From: Betaproteobacteria bacterium Ga0077523
GTDB taxonomy: Bacteria; Pseudomonadota; Gammaproteobacteria; Burkholderiales; Ga0077523
DNA: 41,836 bases
Direction of reading: 5' to 3'
Assembly (NCBI GenBank): GCA_001464695.1
Contig: LNDQ01000068.1
Span: 1 to 41,836, forward strand
The position numbers were made by a program, and so were the translations under genes. The first letter of the stretch is position 1. Each line of letters opens with the position of its first letter. Positions 39,280 to 41,836 of this stretch are shown here, piece by piece. The notes under the pieces were generated by a model, which had not been told where the DNA came from, searched no databases, and saw only the letters and a program-made list of their open reading frames with translations.

Positions 39280-41700
39280 ATGAATCAGTGGTTTACGCCT
39301 CAGTCCGTCCTCTCCGACGACGATGCGCGGTCGACACCCGGTGCCGATCCGCATCGCCGCGGTGCTCCGCTTCGCCCTTTGCCTCCCGACGCGCTCATTC
39401 TCATCCCGGTGCGCAACGTCGTCCTGTTTCCCGGTGTCGTCTCGCCGGTGACCATCGGCCGCGCCACTTCGGTCGCCGCAGCGCAGGCGGCAGTCCAATC
39501 GGAGCAGCGCGTCGGCTTCCTCCTCCAGCGAGACGCCGAGCAGAGCGATGTGCGCCCCAACGATCTGCACTGGGTCGGCACGGCGGGCCGCGTCGTCCGT
39601 TACGTGACGGGCCAGGACGGTTCGCATCACCTGGTCGTGCAGGGCGAGGAACGCTTCCGCGTGCTCGAGTTCCTCGAAGGCTGGCCGTTCCTCGTGGGCC
39701 GCGTGGCGCTCATCGCACCGGCCGATGAAACCGGGCCGGAGATCGAAGCGCGTTTCCTTCAATTGAAGGAGAAGGCGGTCGAAGCGATCCGCCTGCTCCC
39801 CAATGCGCCGGACGAGTTCATCCCGGTGGTGCAGGGCATGGAATCGGCGGGAGCGCTCGCGGACACTGTCGCGAACCTGATCGACGTCAAGCGCGAGGAC
39901 AAGCAGGACATCCTCGAGACCTTCGACCTGCGCCGCCGGCTCGACCGCGTGCTCGAGTTGCTTGCGGCGCGCGTGGAAGTGCTCAAGCTCTCGAAGGAGA
40001 TCGGCGACAAGACCCGGAAGGAGTTCGACGATCGCCAGCGCGAGCACGTGCTGCGCGAACAGATGCGCCAGATCCAGAAGGAGCTTGGCGACGGCGAAGA
40101 CACGGCCGCGGAAATCGAGGAGCTGAAGAGTGCGGTCGAATCGGCCGGCATGCCTGAAGAAACGCTCAAGCACGCACGCAAGGAACTGAAGCGCCTCGAA
40201 CGCATGGGCGAAGGCTCGGGCGAGGCGTCGATGGTGCGTACCTATCTCGAGTGGCTCACCGAACTGCCCTGGAAGTCCGACGACGTGAAGGCGATCGACA
40301 TCGCTGAAGCGCGTCGCGTCCTCGACGAGGACCACTTCGGCCTCGAGAAGATCAAGCGGCGCATCCTCGAGTTCCTCGCGGTGCGGAAGTTGAATCCCGA
40401 GGGCAAGAGCCCGATCCTGTGCTTCGTCGGTCCGCCCGGCGTGGGCAAGACCTCGCTCGGCCAGTCGATCGCGAAGGCGACCGGCAGGAACTTCCAGCGC
40501 GTCGCGCTGGGCGGAGTGCACGACGAAGCGGAGATCCGCGGGCATCGGCGTACGTACATCGGCGCACTCCCGGGCAACATCGTCCAGGCGCTCAAGCGCG
40601 CCGGGTCGCGTACGGGCGTGCTGCTGTTCGACGAGGTGGACAAGCTCGGCGCGGGCGGTTTCCATGGCGATCCGTCCTCGGCGCTGCTCGAAGTGCTCGA
40701 TCCGGAGCAGAACTCGAAGTTCCGCGACAACTACCTCGGTGTCGACTTCGACCTGTCGAAGGTGATGTTCATCGCCACCGCGAACCAGCTCGACACCATT
40801 CCGGGGCCGTTGCGCGACCGCATGGAGATCATCCAGCTGCCCGGCTACACCGAAGAGGAGAAGCTCGAGATCGCGCGCCGTTACCTCGTGAAACGCCAGC
40901 TCGAAGCCAATGGCCTCGCCGCGGAGCAGGTGACCGTCACCGATGCGGCGATCCGCAGGATCGTCGGCGATTACACGCGTGAAGCGGGGGTCCGCAATCT
41001 CGAGCGCGAAGTCGGTTCGGTCCTGCGTCGGGTGGCGATGCGCATCGCCGAAGGCGAAGCCGGACCGATCACGGTGGATGGCGACGATCTGCATGCGATC
41101 CTCGGCGCGGCGCGGTTCGAGAACGAAGTGGCGCAGCGTGCGGGCCTGCCGGGCGTGGCGACGGGCCTTGCCTGGACGCCCGTGGGCGGCGACATCCTCT
41201 TCATCGAATCGGCGAAGGTCCCGGGCTCGGGCAAGCTGATCCTGACCGGGCAGCTCGGCGACGTGATGAAGGAGTCGGCCCAGGCCGCACTCACGCTCGC
41301 CAAGACCTGGACCGGTCGCAAACTCGACGACGTCGACATCCACGTGCACGTGCCCGCTGGCGCGACACCGAAGGATGGTCCGAGCGCGGGCGTGGCGATG
41401 TTCCTGTCACTCGTCTCGTTGCTCACCGACAAACCGGTGCGCGCTGACGTGGCGATGACCGGCGAGATCTCGCTGCGCGGCCTGGTCCTGCCCATCGGTG
41501 GCGTCAAGGAGAAGACCCTGGCGGCGCTGCGCGCCGGTGTCACCACCGTGATGCTGCCGCGGCGCAACGCGAAGGATCTTGACGACGTGCCGGCGGAAGC
41601 GCGCGAGAAGCTCGAGTTCGTGCTGCTCGATCGGGTCGAGGACGCGGTGCGTACCGCGATCGATGGTTTGCCTCCCGTGGCGGAGCGGGCGGCGGCCTGA
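39280..41700 (+). CDS. lon: ATP-dependent Lon protease (LonA type)
   Basis: 806 residues. The N-terminal substrate domain begins after a hydrophilic lead of about 35 residues (LILIPVRNVVLFPGVVSPVTI). A coiled helical region follows (FDDRQREHVLREQMRQIQKEL), then AAA+ with Walker A GPPGVGKTS (near residue 385), Walker B VLLFDEVDKLG, and the protease domain with Ser702 (KDGPSAGVAM) and Lys745 (IGGVKEK). It degrades misfolded and regulatory proteins in the cytoplasm. ATG at 39280 with AAGG upstream. It is not next to clpX or hupB, the usual neighbours of the housekeeping lon in proteobacteria, so it may be a second copy. Confidence 0.96.
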   Translation: MNQWFTPQSVLSDDDARSTPGADPHRRGAPLRPLPPDALILIPVRNVVLFPGVVSPVTIGRATSVAAAQAAVQSEQRVGFLLQRDAEQSDVRPNDLHWVGTAGRVVRYVTGQDGSHHLVVQGEERFRVLEFLEGWPFLVGRVALIAPADETGPEIEARFLQLKEKAVEAIRLLPNAPDEFIPVVQGMESAGALADTVANLIDVKREDKQDILETFDLRRRLDRVLELLAARVEVLKLSKEIGDKTRKEFDDRQREHVLREQMRQIQKELGDGEDTAAEIEELKSAVESAGMPEETLKHARKELKRLERMGEGSGEASMVRTYLEWLTELPWKSDDVKAIDIAEARRVLDEDHFGLEKIKRRILEFLAVRKLNPEGKSPILCFVGPPGVGKTSLGQSIAKATGRNFQRVALGGVHDEAEIRGHRRTYIGALPGNIVQALKRAGSRTGVLLFDEVDKLGAGGFHGDPSSALLEVLDPEQNSKFRDNYLGVDFDLSKVMFIATANQLDTIPGPLRDRMEIIQLPGYTEEEKLEIARRYLVKRQLEANGLAAEQVTVTDAAIRRIVGDYTREAGVRNLEREVGSVLRRVAMRIAEGEAGPITVDGDDLHAILGAARFENEVAQRAGLPGVATGLAWTPVGGDILFIESAKVPGSGKLILTGQLGDVMKESAQAALTLAKTWTGRKLDDVDIHVHVPAGATPKDGPSAGVAMFLSLVSLLTDKPVRADVAMTGEISLRGLVLPIGGVKEKTLAALRAGVTTVMLPRRNAKDLDDVPAEAREKLEFVLLDRVEDAVRTAIDGLPPVAERAAA

Positions 41701-41781
41701 GGTTGCCCTCCTCCCGGTTCGGCGGACAGCACCTTCACGCGCAGGTGCGCGGCCCCCATCCCAACCTTGTATCTTGGAAAT

Positions 41782-41803
41782 GTGTCGGGGTAGCTTCCGA
41801 CAC
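41782..41803. terminator. Hairpin downstream of lon
   Basis: GTGTCGG / CCGACAC, a 7-bp stem with an 8-nt loop, 81 bp after the lon stop. No U-tract follows, so it may be a terminator or a regulatory site for a gene beyond the window. The remaining 41701-41836 shows no gene. Confidence 0.35.
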
Positions 41804-41836
41804 TGGAGCGGAGACCGCGATTCCCGGCCTAGACCT

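Overview
The window is a GC-rich (about two-thirds GC by eye), densely packed proteobacterial chromosome segment, most likely from a beta- or gammaproteobacterium. The evidence is RlmJ, a GltS glutamate carrier, a CpxP/CpxR/CpxA-like envelope-stress trio, an AcrAB-type RND pump, and several families of short GC-rich intergenic palindromes of REP/BIME type. I see no rRNA or tRNA gene, CRISPR array, phage gene or insertion sequence. It reads as ordinary chromosome with some accessory signalling and transport modules.

Layout. 1-3.7 kb: the end of a VanZ-like gene converging on a minus-strand operon (CPA2 antiporter, YbdK-type carboxylate-amine ligase, rlmJ). 4.0-6.8 kb: a CpxP-like periplasmic protein, response regulator and sensor kinase, with a CpxR/RstA-type box upstream and a duplicated 61-bp repeat between regulator and kinase. 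7.0-17.1 kb: nine closely packed minus-strand genes, namely a polyamine-type ABC importer (binding protein, two permeases, ATPase), an MBL hydrolase, an AttEFGH/Ybb-like ABC system with a secreted lipocalin-like partner, and gltS. 17.3-21.3 kb: a 1082-residue STAND-ATPase/SARP-type regulator, a secreted Cys-containing protein and a small coupled ORF. 21.5-22.9 kb: a TetR regulator coupled to an MBL/diiron-type protein, divergent from the previous group across an AT-rich palindrome.

22.9-30.2 kb: pirin, a GNAT acetyltransferase coupled to a PaaI-like thioesterase, an intrinsic terminator, and an RND pump with lipoprotein adaptor divergent from a LysR regulator. 30.2-35.3 kb: a redox/stress block with a degenerate thioredoxin, a true thioredoxin, a divergent dps, and then a three-gene plus-strand operon: a response-regulator/flavoprotein fusion, a histidine kinase with a cyclic-nucleotide-binding-like domain, and a UBP-type zinc finger protein. 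35.4-37.7 kb: LysR, a small secreted repeat protein, DoxX, and an FKBP isomerase. 37.8-41.7 kb: a PhyH dioxygenase, a PIN-domain protein and a Lon protease.

The best candidate for a poorly described system is the flavoprotein/kinase/UBP-finger operon at 31955-35310. It looks like a two-component pathway whose output is an FAD enzyme rather than DNA binding. The flavoprotein lacks both expected redox CxxC motifs, and its leader is a run of perfect hairpins, the last of which covers the Shine-Dalgarno sequence. Second-rank signals are the same roughly 76-bp repeat placed inside two unrelated operons, the STAND/SARP regulator beside the polyamine operon, and the coupled secreted-protein pair at 20638-21329.
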